DNA of 64,000 nt from Zelopaecilomyces penicillatus (GCA_005765155.1 VCCP01000005.1:3286001-3350000), one strand, 5' to 3'; shown: positions 21,924 through 33,605, counted from the stretch's first letter. The notes: a model not told the origin generated them from the sequence alone. Translations and numbers: made by a program.

Positions 21924-24900
21924 ATGTCGACATCCGGCTCTGGCTTCCTCGGCCGTTCGAGCAGTAGCAATGCTAACATGCGGGGTCTCGTACAATTCAT
22001 CGCCGACCTACGAAACGCCCGCGCCCGCGAACTGGAAGAGAAACGAATCAACAAGGAGCTGGCCAACATTCGACAAAAGTTCAAAGACGGCAATCTGAGC
22101 GGCTACCACAAGAAAAAATATGTCTGCAAGCTCTTGTATATATACATTCTCGGATGGAACGTCGACTTCGGCCACCTTGAGGCCGTCAATCTTATCTCAG
22201 CCAACAAGTACTCAGAGAAACAGATTGGCTACCTAGCTATGACGCTTTTTCTCCACGAAAAGCACGAGCTGCTTCATCTAGTGGTGAACAGCATTCGAAA
22301 GGATCTTCTAGATCACAATGAACTCTTTAATTGTCTTGCTCTCCATGCCATAGCCAATGTAGGAGGTCGTGAAATGGGCGAGGCCCTAAGCGGTGAAGTT
22401 CATCGACTGCTGATTTCACCGTGGGTTACCCAGACTTTGCCCTAGGACTTCTAGCACGATATGCTGACTGGAGTATTTGTAGGACATCTAAATCTTTCGT
22501 CAAGAAGAAGGCTGCCTTGACCCTCCTTCGACTTTACAGGAAGCATCCAGATATTGTCTCCAGTCAATGGGCAGAAAGAATCATTCATTTGATGGATGAC
22601 GAGGACCTCGGTGTTGCGCTGTCTGTCACATCTCTTGTTATGACAGTAGCCCAAGACAATTTGGAACAGTACAGGGGAGCATATGCCAAAGCAGCGGCGA
22701 GATTGAAGCGTATTCTCATTGATGGAGAGTACACGACCGACTACCTGTACTACAAGGTGCCCTGCCCCTGGCTTCAAGTCAAGCTTCTGAGACTACTGCA
22801 ATACTTCCCCCCTTCAGGTACGTCAATCAATATGAGTGGCTAATATTCATTGGACGTTATTAACATGATACTAGAGGATACGCATGTACGGGATTTAATC
22901 CGAGAGACGCTGCAGAAGATTCTCAATTTGGCAATGGAATCCAGCAAGAACGTCCAGCAAAACAATGCCCAGAATGCAGTTTTGTTTGAGGCGATAAATC
23001 TGATCATTCATCTAGACACGGAACATGGACTCATGAAACAAATATCCTCCCGTTTGGGACGGTTTATTCAAAGTCGCGAGACGAACGTGCGCTATCTCGG
23101 ACTGGAGGCAATGACCCACCTGGCGGCCCGTTCCGGGACCCTCATTCCGATCAAACAGCACCAAGATATTATTCTTGGATCCCTGAAGGACCGTGATATC
23201 AGTGTGCGTCGAAAAGGTCTTGATCTTTTATACAGCATGTGTGACTCTACAAACGCGCAAGTCATTGTAGGGGAGCTCCTGCATTATCTACAAAACGCGG
23301 ATTTCGCAATCCGAGAAGAGATGGTCCTAAAAATTGCTATTCTCACAGAGAAATATGCCACTGACGTACAGTGGTATGTTGACATATCACTGCGGCTTAT
23401 TGCAATGGCGGGAGACCATGTCAGCGATGAAGTATGGCAGCGTGTCATTCAAATCGTCACCAACAATGAGGAGCTTCAGGTTTACGCAGCTCAGACTACT
23501 CTGCAGCATGTTAAGTCAGATCACTGCCACGAGACGTTGGTGAAGATCGGCGCCTATATCCTGGGAGAGTTTGGCCATCTAGTCGCCGACCAGCCTCGAT
23601 GCAGCCCCATTGAGCAGTTCATGGCTTTGCAGAAGAAATTGTCAGCTTGCTCATCGAGCACTCGTGCAATGATACTCTCATGCTTTATCAAATTTGTAAA
23701 TCTGTTTCCCGAAATCAAGCCCCAGCTTATTCATGTGTTCGAAATATATAGCCATGCTCTGGATTCTGAGATGCAACAGAGGGCTTGTGAGTACCTGGCG
23801 CTGGCATCTCTGCCCGCTGATGATCTCCTTCGAACTCTTTGCGACGAAATGCCACCGTTCCCCGAACGGGAATCTGCACTACTGTCTCGCCTGCATCAGA
23901 AGCATGCCAACACTAGCGACCGAAGGACGTGGGTGGTGGGTGGCAAAGCCGCCAATTCCGAAGCTGAGTTGGGTATGGCCAAAAATGGAGGACTCAAAAG
24001 AACTTTTAGCTCTGCTGCTCCTCTTAACGGTAACAGAGCTAACGGCCATGGCGGGAATGGGGCGAGTTCTCAAGCCAATGGTGCTTTGGATCTCGCTGGA
24101 CTGGACATGAATGCTCCCACTCCAGCTGAACCGAAGATGCTGAAGGCGCCGAACCTTGCTAGTGCGGCACATTTGTCTCCTGGCTGGGAAAAGGGCTTTG
24201 AGAGACTTATGCTGAAGTCTGAAGGTGTGCTATATGAAGATGGACAAATCCAGATTGGTGTACGGTCGGAATATCGGGGGGAGATGGCTTGCATAATAGC
24301 CTACTTCAAAAACAAGAACCCGGGCACCATTAGCTCCTTCACAACAACTTTGGACTTGGATGAAAGTGAGAAAGGAAAATTGACGTGGGACGTGAAAGGT
24401 CTTCCAGAGAGCACGCTCGCCCAAGGAGCACAGTCACAACAGGTCATCATGTTTGAGGCGAAAAGAGCATTTGAAAAGTGCCCAACTATCCGCGTCAGCT
24501 ACCTAGCTGGTGCGCTGCAAGCGCTCACCCTCAAGTTGCCTGTGGCAGTACACAAGTTCATGGACCCAGCTGATTTGACGGGTGAAGACTTCTTTAAGCG
24601 ATGGAAACAGATTGGCGGTGGCCCACGCGAGGCTCAGGAAGTTTTTGGTCTGTCCGTTGGCAGGGGCGGCAATAGGGAGATTACTCAACGTTTTGTTGTC
24701 AATGTTGTCGAGGGCTTCAGGTGGCGCATTCTCGACAACGTCGATCCGAATCCCAAGAATATCGTCGGTGCCAGCGTGCTCCACACTTCTGAGGGAGGAA
24801 AATTTGGCTGCCTCATGAGATTGGAGCCCAACTACTCCACCCAGGTAAGTTGCCATTGTCAGGGCTCAAGGATAGGCTCCAGGATGAAACCGCTAACCCG

Positions 24901-25074
24901 AGCCCCTAGATGATTCGACTGACTGTTCGAGTAACTGATGACTCGGTTCCTGCCAGTCTCCTCAAACTCATGCAAGAGCGATTGTCAGTTGGAATTTCGA
25001 CAGCCCCGGAAAGAGGAGAGGGCCCATCTCGAGCGGATATTTCAGACGCATTCGGGAATGTCTTGGTCAACTAA
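21924..25074 (+). CDS. APL3: AP-2 adaptor complex large subunit alpha
   Basis: The alpha subunit of the plasma-membrane AP-2 clathrin adaptor binds PtdIns(4,5)P2 and endocytic accessory proteins. Four exons are inferred: 21924-22420, 22483-22817, 22875-24844 and 24910-25074, 988 residues in all, typical for the family. The N-terminus reads MRGLVQFIADLRNARARE followed by KRINKELANIRQKFKDGNLS, the alpha-adaptin signature. The adaptin helical solenoid follows, with KYVCKLLYIYILGWNVDFGH, LLDHNELFNCLALHAIANVG, and YFPPSEDTHVRDL formed by the second splice. A Gly/Asn/Ser-rich hinge lies around residues 690-740, and the C-terminal appendage contains FFKRWKQIGGGPREAQEVF. The last exon supplies MIRLTVRVTDDSVPASLLKL and the stop. 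The first two introns are only 62 and 57 nt long. Confidence 0.95.
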
Positions 25075-25392
25075 GAATTATCTAATCTGCCAACTGTACC
25101 TTTTTCGCCGTATGGCATTGAAACGACTTGCATATCTTGAAAGCCACCCGGGTCTGTTTTTGGCATGCATAGGAGCACATGGGCGTTATGGTCGGGGAAG
25201 TCTGCGGGAGACAACGTATCCTGGACTGGTTTCATAGAAGCTTGGTCGGAGGATAGACTGCGGTTGTTTAGTCATGGAGTCATGTACCTAGTTCAGTCCA
25301 CGGCGCAATGTGATAAGTCAAGAGTTCAACTTCGACGATGCTCTACTCGTGAACGACATAGATGGCGCTTTGCCCTTTGGATACAGCCTATC

Positions 25393-26420
25393 CTACTCCT
25401 TAATCTTGGCATCTGCCTTGGCAGGCCTTTGACCGAAGATGGTACTGCCAACCCTGACCTCCCCGCTCCCTTGATGAATTGCCCCTTCGAAGTCCTCGCT
25501 CATTCCCATACTCAGCTCTAAGCTGTCCGAATCCAAGCCAAGCTCACGGGCGACGAGGTCCCGTTGCTCTCTGAGCGTCACAAAATCGTCATTTTCTGTT
25601 TCCGGAGTTGTGGCTTTGCTGCGAGCAATGGCGCCTATAGTCATGAGGCCGAGCAGATTCAAGCTAGGACACGACTCAGCAATTTCGCGGCATAAGGCGA
25701 CAGTTTCGGACCCAGGGGCACATCCAGATTTAGACTCCTCTCCAGACGTGTTCACCTGCACATGCACGGAGAGTTTGGGGACTGAGGAGTCTGAGAAGAG
25801 AAGATTTGTGCGTGCAGTGTTCAGCAACTGAGCCTTTTTCAAACTGTCGACGCTGGATACGCAAAACAGGTTGGGTATTTTTGCAAGTGTTTTGCAATGG
25901 CCTACAATATGGAAGCCGGTTCAGTTAGAGTGGCTGTCGATGATGCAGAAGTTGTGTAGGTTCAAGAGAATGGAGCTGTTGACGGACCGGACTGTAGGCC
26001 ACCGATGAAGTGCCATTGAATTGACCTGGGAAGAAGCTCTGCCTTTTGGCTCAGCTCCTGGGTGTAGTTTTCACCGAAATGGACATGAGGATCTGTGGCC
26101 TGATGAAGGGCGAGAATATCATTGGCCGGTTTCAGTTTAGATACGGCAACAAGACGCACCTATGGACTGGTAAGTATCTGCAACCAAAGTATATAGATCA
26201 ATGAAGAAACTGGTAGAAAGAGAAGCAGAGAAAGGGCGCCTTTAGTTCAAGAGGGATATTTGAAATATCTAGAAAGTTCCTACACAGCACAAAACGGACA
26301 CACACTTACGTTCCGACCTCGGGCGACGGCTGCAACACGCTCTCTGACAGCCCCGAGCTGGGAGACAAGAGCCTGTGCTCTCGATGGATCGATCCGCATT
26401 TCCTCAGCTGCTTCACTCAT
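25393..26420 (-). CDS. PLP homeostasis protein (YggS/PLPBP/YBL036C family)
   Basis: This single-domain, alanine-racemase-like TIM-barrel protein binds pyridoxal 5'-phosphate and buffers cellular PLP. Exons on the minus strand are 26420-26310, 26159-25988 and 25901-25393, giving 263 residues, the usual size. The PLP-binding lysine is Lys45 in VRLVAVSKLKP; HFGENYTQEL, WHFIGGLQSGHCKTLAKIPN (completed by the second splice), VQVNTSGEESKSGC, GLMTIGA and SMGMSEDFEGAIHQGS all match the family. The second intron uses a weak donor, GTCCGT. Without that splice the frame ends almost at once, and with it the family block is restored, so the call is sound. The gene is convergent with AP-2 alpha, the two stops being about 320 bases apart. 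Confidence 0.93.
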
Positions 26421-26925
26421 AATCTCGAGCTAAGAACTGATCTTCTGGCGGGACACACTGCGCATAGAAATATGGCGTAAGCTAAGCAAAAGAGATTGAA
26501 GTTGGGTGTGTAATTGAGATGGAGTTGTACGTCGGGTTATCATCGGGCGTTTTTGGTGACACCTCAAACACCTTTCCACAGTGACCGTCGTCACGTCGGA
26601 ATGTAATATTACCACATAATTAATACCTACGCCCTAACAGCCAGCTGTAGAGACCAACTAACTGCAGGTGCCCTGCTTATTTACCAACTTTCAGAAGCCG
26701 TTACGAAGCGCCGCTCTAAATTATTTTGACCATTCTTGTCCCATCTCTAGCTTGATTGTTTGTGTTTTGTTGCATCTGCACCGCCGGATCGGAGCATTTT
26801 GCGCTTATTCATTCCACTCAGACGGCATGATCTGACTGATTCGTTCCTGGATCTGAGGCTCGTTGGAGAAGGAAACCAAAATCAGCCACTGTTTAATATA
26901 CCACGTCACGTTACGACAGTTAATC
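26421..26925. promoter_or_regulatory. Divergent promoter region, PLPBP-like / COG7-like
   Basis: A 505-base gap lies between divergently transcribed genes. No reading frame or distinct motif was recognised beyond ordinary promoter-like composition. Confidence 0.45.
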
Positions 26926-28053
26926 ATGGCGTCTGAAGCTCATCGGAGGACAACTAGCAATGCCGCTTCGTCTTTATCAACACGGAGTGGTCATGGGCGA
27001 CGGCAGTCAAGGAAGGTCGTTGTGCCGAAATCTAGCCATACCTCGGATAAGTTCCTACAGGACTTCTTGAGTCCATCATTTGATCCAGCAGCATATATCA
27101 ATGCAACGCTTCCTCCCCTCGCACAGAAGGCAGCATCAAGCGTTGATGCAGTATCACTGGTCGAGCTATCAACACAGGCCCAGACGCTGATATCGCAGCT
27201 GAATGCACACACCACGCGACTCTCCAACACGCTGACACAGCTAACGGATGACATTCTGAGGAGCGGTAGCCGGCTGGCGTATGAAGTGGAATTGTTGCGC
27301 GGAGAGACTCTGAGCCTAGAGGAGACAATCCACGAGACTTTGCAAGAAGAAATCAAGATGTTTGTTCCTGGTGGACTGCGGCAGGCTGAGAGTGGAAAGG
27401 GAAACACTGCGACTGCCGACCCTGAACCTCATGATGATTCCCAGAGGGACAGCCACCCAGAGATATCGGAAAACGATGGAAATCATGGAGAGGGGGAGGA
27501 TCCAGAGTTTGTGAAACAACTACAGACTCTAACTTTAGTCCGCTCTCACCTAGAATCGGTCATCAAGACTTTTGGAGATGCCATGGACTTTGGGTTTCCG
27601 CCGTCAGAGGTATCAGTCAGCTCCTCATTCTTGTCAGTGTCAGCTCCAGAGCCTGGAACGGAGCAGCAGAGCTCTGAGGAGAAGGGACAGCAGGTTCTTC
27701 AGAGACTGCGGGGGGAGATATCGACACTACTAAGCAAAAGCCAAGAAGATCCAGTCCAAGGCATTGAGAAAGCAGCAGAGAAAATTGAAGGGCTCAAACA
27801 GCTCGCGTCTGTTTGGAAGGGTACGGCGGAGGAGAAGGGAAGGGCCAAGTTCATCGAAAGCCTGGCTAAGATGGTGGAGGACAGGCATCGTGAGCTTCTG
27901 AGGGAGGCGGAGCAGGCAGCCAGAAGGGATGTCACTCCAAGGCAGAGCAAAGTCAGTGGTGGCAGGGATAGCGCTGCTACAGAAGATGGGAAAACGCTGC
28001 CTGGAGGATTCGGCCTGATGAATCAATTACAAAAACTACGCGGTGGCTTGTAG
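26926..28053 (+). CDS. Vps51/COG-type tethering subunit, probably fungal COG7-like
   Basis: This is an intronless gene. The frame is open from an upstream ATG at 26863, but the internal Met at 26926 (MASEAHRRTTSN) looks like the real start, giving 375 residues. After a basic, Ser-rich N-terminus comes KFLQDFLSPSFDPAAYINAT, resembling the N-terminal block of COG7 and other Vps51-superfamily tether subunits, followed by long amphipathic helices (residues 70-140, 195-225 and 265-335) consistent with coiled coil. A polar linker around residues 140-180 is low complexity. COG subunits act at the Golgi in retrograde vesicle tethering. The fold class seems likely; the exact subunit is an inference from memory of the N-terminal block. 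Confidence 0.6.
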   Translation: MASEAHRRTTSNAASSLSTRSGHGRRQSRKVVVPKSSHTSDKFLQDFLSPSFDPAAYINATLPPLAQKAASSVDAVSLVELSTQAQTLISQLNAHTTRLSNTLTQLTDDILRSGSRLAYEVELLRGETLSLEETIHETLQEEIKMFVPGGLRQAESGKGNTATADPEPHDDSQRDSHPEISENDGNHGEGEDPEFVKQLQTLTLVRSHLESVIKTFGDAMDFGFPPSEVSVSSSFLSVSAPEPGTEQQSSEEKGQQVLQRLRGEISTLLSKSQEDPVQGIEKAAEKIEGLKQLASVWKGTAEEKGRAKFIESLAKMVEDRHRELLREAEQAARRDVTPRQSKVSGGRDSAATEDGKTLPGGFGLMNQLQKLRGGL

Positions 28054-29113
28054 AGTTCTAAATGTCAAGGCAGATCGATGGAGGATTTGACTGATATTGG
28101 ACAATGACCACTAAATAGGAGTGGTGGATAATTGACTACGAAACTGGAGTGTTTTACGCCGATGGATATATTGCACATCAGGGGCAAGCAATCAAGGATA
28201 AACAAATGATCATGGAATGAGAATATGAAATTAGTAGGCGACCTAGCAAACACACTTGGTTTGCTTGGCTATCGTGACAGTGCATGTAGACAGACGGCTT
28301 GTTAGCCTACTATCGATAAACCAATCACAAACGCCCGGCTGGCGCCGGATTTAAAGCCACGGATGAAAAGTACAGTCATCGGGCAGTATTAATAGGCCAA
28401 GGCTGTGGGCGGTGAGAATAGACGCATGGGGCAGAGAAGGCTGTCAGGCGAGAGCAAGACCCTGGCAGGCGGCAGAAGGTGAGCGCCAGAATCATTGAGT
28501 GCTGGCATACAGAGTAATAAATACATGAAGAACCATTCGCTTGTTATCAAGACCACACCTACATAAGGTGCTTCAACAACACGGTCAAACACTCTAAGCC
28601 TGTTCTATGGCTCTGTGATGCTTTGATTCATTGATACCCGTCCCCTAACCCGGACACTACAGTCGTGCGGTGCTGTGTTACGTTTGCAGCGCCGAGCGAC
28701 GGCTACAGGCTCCGACTTACAGTACACCTAATACCGACCACCAGCCTAAACATACTCTGAGACTAAATTGGCTACCAACGCAGGTACTCACGCTCCTACT
28801 CCAGCACCAGCACCAAAACACTTCCACTCATACACACCAGCACAACCTACACCACATATATCACCTGGTCAAACGCCGACCTCTCCCAGATCCCCAACGC
28901 AACTCTCGCCCGCATTTGCACTTCTGCCGTTCTGCAAGCTAGCCAGCGGTCTCGCTGTGCTCTGACCTACCTGTTGCCTTAGTCAACCCGTCCTGTTCTT
29001 CTCCTGCTGTATTGGGTCTTTACCTCTTTACCACCCCTTCTGCTCTATCACTGTCGACAGACATACCGCTGGTATTCTTCTGCAACACCGCCTCCTCTCT
29101 CTTGTGACTCGCA
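28054..29113. other. Intergenic: COG7-like 3' UTR and Sds3-like promoter
   Basis: No gene is seen in this kilobase. The stretch 28760-28900 is rich in CAC/ACC-type simple sequence, and the 100 bases before the Sds3-like start are pyrimidine-rich, as in many fungal leaders. Confidence 0.5.
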
Positions 29114-30845
29114 ATGGAGGCGAGCGAAGGGGTTGTTGCGTCCGCCGTGGGCGGCAAGGCGGAGCGGCGCTCACCCCCCCCAACATCCCAATCCAAGCGG
29201 GATCGCAAACGCCAGGCTCTGATGGAGCGTCTCTCAAGTATGAATGACAAGCTCCAGCGCGACAGGGACTTGACGTACCGCGACCAACTGCAGAAGATTC
29301 AATTCGAGGTTGGTCTCGTTCAGCGCTTCGACCCTTACGACCCAATGGCTCTTGAAACTGCCGCCGAGCTGCAGAAGGAACACAGACAAGCTCAGGGCCC
29401 GCCAGTCCATGCCGAGGGAGCTCGCAGCCTCATGGATATGGCGGGCACCCGCTTCCCCGATTTCATTAATGACGTTGAGGATCTTATTGAACTACGCGAC
29501 TTTCAACTAACACAGTCCAAGGTGAGTTCTCCTGTCCAATCCACCCTGTTGTCTGCTCTCACCAACCTGCGGCATTACTGACGCTGGATATGCATTTTAG
29601 AACGAGTACGAACGAAAAGTTCAAGAGTATAAGAACACGCATGCCTACAAAATCGAAACTGCCAAGCGAGAGCATCGAGCCTTGACCGAGACCCTTCGCG
29701 ATCGCCTAATTAATACGTTGACCCAGAAAAAGAATCGACTGAATCGGGAGAAGGAAGTGTTGGAGATTAACGATTCAAACGCTCTGCTCCTAAATCCCAA
29801 CCAATTCAGCTTGACAAACCCTGCTAGCCCTGGTGGTGCCCATGGCAAGCGAGCGACTCGTTTGCGCAAGGACGCCGAAGAAGTACAAATTTTCCCAGAT
29901 GGCAAGAAGCGAAAGCGAAATGGCGGCGACGAAGATGGATCCCCCGTGCCAATGCGACGCGCAATGGACCCAAATAGCACAACGCCCCTCTGGCAGTCTG
30001 AAAAGGCTCGTGCGGTAGCTAAGCAAAACGGTCCCATTTACAGTATCGACAAACTCTTTACGGACAAGGAGTTGTCCTTATACTATAACCAAGCTGCGCT
30101 TGCTGCCCACCAGTATATATTGCGCAACCGTGTCAGCGGCAATGTATCATCGTCGCCCGAGGATAGCGATTCTGGCAATGGTGATAGCAACGAGAATGAT
30201 ATTGACGCTGAATCACAACCTTCGGCACCCATGATGGAACGCCAAATCTCACATGCTACTCGTAGCACCCGAGGTGGCGCAAACCAAAACTTCATCGACG
30301 ACAAAATCCTTGGTTTTGAGGGCATTGCCAACTTCGAGCTTCCCTCCAATTTGGAACTGATCCATGCTCAAGAGCCGCCCAAGATGCCGCCCTTTGTACC
30401 TCAGCAATATCTAAAGCCTTACCCAAGAACCGCGGACCAGAACTTTCCTGTGCCGCTTTCTTCTGAGGATATTTCGTCAGATTTGACTGTCATGGGGTTG
30501 TTCAAACAGTATGACCAATCTCACAAACCAGGGGCACATCTTGACGTTTCTTCGAGCCTGCGCAAGATCCTTGAAACCGTGGCAGTCCCGTACCACCAAG
30601 GCAGATACGTTGCTTTCACTGGCGGCGCTCGGGAGGACCCCGAGAATATCCGCGATGCTCTTGGAATCCCGGCCTCCAACATTCGCGACCAGCCTAGCCC
30701 GGGATACGGTGGCGCAATACCCACTCTGGCTGCCCTCTCATCTGCTGCAGTTCCGATGAGCCGACAAAGTAGCCAGGGAGGCGTGGCCATGAGCCGTCAG
30801 GGAACTGGGGGAAGTGGCCGCGGCAAGGGCCGCCGAGGGGCTTGA
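29114..30845 (+). CDS. Sds3-like subunit of the Rpd3L histone deacetylase complex
   Basis: This protein belongs to the Sds3/Dep1/BRMS1 family, which builds the scaffold of the Sin3-Rpd3L deacetylase complex in the nucleus. Exons are 29114-29521 and 29601-30845, with a GTGAGT...TTTTAG intron, giving 550 residues. The N-terminal part (about residues 25-180) is highly helical and charged: KRDRKRQALMERLSSMNDKL, DLTYRDQLQKIQFEVGL and, after the splice, KNEYERKVQEYKNTHAYKIE, the Sds3 coiled coil. A nuclear-localisation-like KKRKRNGGDE lies near residue 240. The C-terminal half is low complexity with Ser/Asp/Asn runs and ends in a Gly/Arg-rich GSGRGKGRRGA tail. Whether it is the functional Sds3 or Dep1 counterpart cannot be told by eye. 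Confidence 0.85.
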
Positions 30846-31498
30846 GGATTGACAATCATTTGGAAAGCGATAAATACGTTTTTTTTGAACGGCACGGCAC
30901 GGCATGAGATGGTTGCGACGATGGCGTTTCGGTTGGGTTTTTCATTTGTTGTTACTCACTGGATCTTCGGGTCCAGTCCCGTCCCGCGGGCGGTTGGCAG
31001 TTCCGCAAAATGACTGCATGCAGATCATTCGGCTCAAACCTTTCTTTACAGTGACTTTCAAGGTGTTCATGAGTTTACATTGCAAAGGTGGTTAGTCCAT
31101 GTTGCCGCGGACTAGTTGGACCAAGATATGGGAGAGCAGTGGATAAGTGTGGCCAAGCTATTGCACAAAAATTGCGGAGATATAGAACGTCTCTATTCAG
31201 TTTTCTTTTTCATGTCTATGGATCATCTTCTGTAACATAGGCCACGCGTATACATACAAAATACAAGGTATCCGTTTGCACTTGCAGTGTTCCAAGGTGG
31301 TCCAGCTGTGTATGCATACCAGCCAGCCAACCAGTGCGTTGAGAATTCTATTTAAGAGGCAAAAGAGGTCATTAGTCGTGTAAGTGTAAAGCAAAGTGTG
31401 AAACAAGCTCAAAGAGAAACATGTAGTGATCGAAGTCTGCGTGTACGACGCATTTATTGTGCCATGGAAGATACATATTAAAATCTTTTCAAGCTCTC
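30846..31498. other. Intergenic between convergent genes
   Basis: This is 3' UTR territory of the Sds3-like and oxidoreductase genes, which converge here. No frame or structure of note was found. Confidence 0.5.
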
Positions 31499-32335
31499 TC
31501 ATGGGCCGAAAACGAGGGCACGAATCTCGATGCTCTCTCGGGCCTCCGCATCCGGCCTTGTCCGGGGATCCTGAAATGCGGTGTGGGGCACCCTGCCTCC
31601 GATCTTGGAGCCCGGCTTAAGCGACTCGCTATCGAAGCACTCGAGTAAGAAACGCTCGCTGCCAGTCATGCCACTGAGGTAGTACCACTTCTGGGTCGAG
31701 TTGTGCTTGATAGCGGCCGTCTCGCCGGTGTAGCCGTCCGTGTAGCGATGCTCGATGGATACGACGTCATCGTCTTTGAGAGTAGACGTGGAGGCAATGG
31801 CCAGAGGGAGGGACTCCACGGGGGACTTATTCAGTGGTCTCCAGACATTGACAAGGCGGTAGCGGCCCCTGAGCAGAGCATCGGCCTCGTCGGGGTAGTA
31901 GCGGCGTACCCGCTTCTCAACGGACTTGGCTGTTTGGTCGATGTGAACGCTGAGGACAGGGCTGCGGTGCGCGTTGGGGATTTGGCGGCGGATGGTGTGG
32001 TCAAAGATGAAGATGCGTTCCGAGCCGGGAATTTGGTCAAGGAGAAGCTTCTCTACCTCTGGGTAGTAGTTGGCCTTGATAGAGTCATCGTCTACGAAGT
32101 CGGCCTCCTTGGACGGCGGCACGTCCTGGACAATCTGGAAGGCGTCACGATCAAGGCTGTATTCAGTCTCCCGGCCGCGCAGGTCATGAATGAGGACATC
32201 GGTGGGGTTATCGCTGTAGTTTCGTTCGAGAACATCGCCAACTTTATTGAAAGGGAGGGAGCTGTCAGCTGGTGGCTGAAAGAAGTTGAGGCTTGCGGTG
32301 ACGTCGCCTCGGGGAATAGTAGACACAACAGCCAT
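31499..32335 (-). CDS. CmcJ/NvfI-family oxidoreductase (GA4 desaturase-like, AsaB type)
   Basis: An intronless 278-residue protein of the fungal GA4 desaturase/AsaB family, related to cephamycin CmcJ and NvfI. Members are non-haem iron, 2-oxoglutarate-type enzymes or relatives, often found in secondary-metabolite clusters. Seen: DVLIHDLRGRETEYSLDRDA early in the chain, PVLSVHIDQTAKSVEKRVRR with a candidate metal pair His131/Asp133, NVWRPLNKSPVESLPLA, HRYTDGYTGETAAIKHNSTQ with candidate third ligand His211, WYYLSGMTGSERFLLECFDS, and VPHTAFQDPRTRPDAEARES at the end, all family hallmarks. No backbone synthase lies nearby. Its one same-strand neighbour is the SnoaL-like gene about 730 bases upstream. 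The substrate is unknown. Confidence 0.88.
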   Translation of the reverse strand: MAVVSTIPRGDVTASLNFFQPPADSSLPFNKVGDVLERNYSDNPTDVLIHDLRGRETEYSLDRDAFQIVQDVPPSKEADFVDDDSIKANYYPEVEKLLLDQIPGSERIFIFDHTIRRQIPNAHRSPVLSVHIDQTAKSVEKRVRRYYPDEADALLRGRYRLVNVWRPLNKSPVESLPLAIASTSTLKDDDVVSIEHRYTDGYTGETAAIKHNSTQKWYYLSGMTGSERFLLECFDSESLKPGSKIGGRVPHTAFQDPRTRPDAEARESIEIRALVFGP

Positions 32336-33062
32336 TGCGGATGACTATATCGAAGTTATGTTTTGGAAAGTTGATTTGCTAGTAGCTTTAGAACTAGGTT
32401 GGAAGGGGGGGGGGGGGAATGCAAGTGAATTGTGTAAGTGCGATATGGCCCGAGAATCAGATGGCAAACACAGATGAGGTTCTATTAGCACTCTTATACC
32501 TATCGATGTGCTCATGTTTTTAATATGCCCGCTTATCGCACTGCATTGCATCATCAACATGTATTTGTAAGTTGATGTGACACGGGCGCGGGGGGGAGCG
32601 CACATAGTTGTCCGATTTGAAATCCAAAAGCGTCGTTGCAAACATTTCTCTCAAGACTCTGAGTGGGCTGCCCAGCACATTCACCCACTCAACCCCCTCG
32701 TCTGCATAGCACGCCACAGAGATGGACATCGATTCGCTGGAGAGGCGGAACGGCATTTGTCAACGGGTGTCGGCTTCTGGCTGGGTTGGGGGCTGACTAA
32801 ATCAGAAGCCGAGCCTTTTCCACTCATGCGAATCAGGGCCGGAGGGAGGGGGGAGGGGAGCTGGGATGATTCGGGTAATAATTGTAAGCTTTGCTAGCCG
32901 GTGGTGGGATGAGCCAAGAGATTTAATGGAGGGATGATTGGCTTCTAATTTTAAGGCGTCACCACCCTCTATTTGCCTCTTTGGGACGGGGGGTTGTGAA
33001 GTGTGAGGTATGAGCAGGCAGGCAAGCAAGTAAGGCGGGAGAAGAAGTGCTGCAAACACCAC
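32336..33062. other. Intergenic upstream of the oxidoreductase
   Basis: This is the promoter side of the oxidoreductase and the 3' side of the SnoaL-like gene. It contains a run of 13 G at 32405-32417 and a GA/G-rich patch near 32840-32860. No credible frame is present. Confidence 0.5.
32405..32417. repeat. Poly-G run of 13
   Basis: Thirteen consecutive G lie 70 bases upstream of the oxidoreductase start. Such runs can form G-quadruplexes and are prone to length errors in sequencing. Confidence 0.9.
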
Positions 33063-33605
33063 CTACTCGAGCGTTTCGCCTTCGTTGCCCTCCGTTCCAT
33101 CTCTTGGGCCAACATAAAGAATATCATGCAATATCTGCACCCATTTCCCGTTCTCCTGCCTCCACCAATACTGGACTTTAACAAGCAAGTCCTGGTCACG
33201 GCCGTCCGCGTCGATTCCTTTGTTGCTCCATAGATCGACCCTCATGCCTGCCCAGCCCTCCTTGGTGGCTTTTTCTTTGACCTCGTCCACAGAGTTAAAT
33301 CCAGCTGGCGAAACCACATCATCCGTGGCAAATTCAAATTCGTTGTCGCGCAAGGGGCGGATGGTGTAGTACCCGGTCTTCGCATCGTCAGTAGAGGTTG
33401 CGAGGCCGTTCCCACTGTCAGCTGCCTCCTGGAGGTAGCGAACGATAGTGTCTCTGTCTCGTGCTGCATAAGATGGTATGCTCCGGCAAATTTGGATACA
33501 TGAGGGAGAAAAAAAAGATTTCTTGGCCTCTATATCCCTTGTACGATACTCTGCGTAGAGGCTTTTGAGGTGAGCGCTGAGCTCGTGGTCGGGGTGTGCG
33601 GGCAT
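33063..33605 (-). CDS. NTF2/SnoaL-like hypothetical protein
   Basis: An intronless 180-residue frame with an ATG start (MPAHPDHELSAHLKSLYAEY). The pattern is that of a cystatin-like alpha+beta cone: N-terminal helices (YAEYRTRDIEAKKSFFSPSC), a loop with ARDRDTIVRYLQEA, then strands ending in LLVKVQYWWRQENGKWVQIL, as in SnoaL/NTF2-like proteins. No catalytic residues can be assigned. The tail GTEGNEGETLE is acidic. SnoaL-like proteins are often small isomerases or cyclases, or have no known activity. Its position beside, and in the same orientation as, the CmcJ/NvfI oxidoreductase makes a shared small-molecule role possible but unproven. Confidence 0.65.
   Translation of the reverse strand: MPAHPDHELSAHLKSLYAEYRTRDIEAKKSFFSPSCIQICRSIPSYAARDRDTIVRYLQEAADSGNGLATSTDDAKTGYYTIRPLRDNEFEFATDDVVSPAGFNSVDEVKEKATKEGWAGMRVDLWSNKGIDADGRDQDLLVKVQYWWRQENGKWVQILHDILYVGPRDGTEGNEGETLE

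Noticed and set aside
26863..26925. Upstream ATG for the COG7-like gene
   Set aside because: It adds 21 residues of promoter-like sequence; the internal MASEAHRR start is followed by normal coding composition.
31703..32344. 213-codon plus-strand frame opposite the oxidoreductase
   Set aside because: It is the antisense shadow of a well-supported gene and has no family similarity that I can see.
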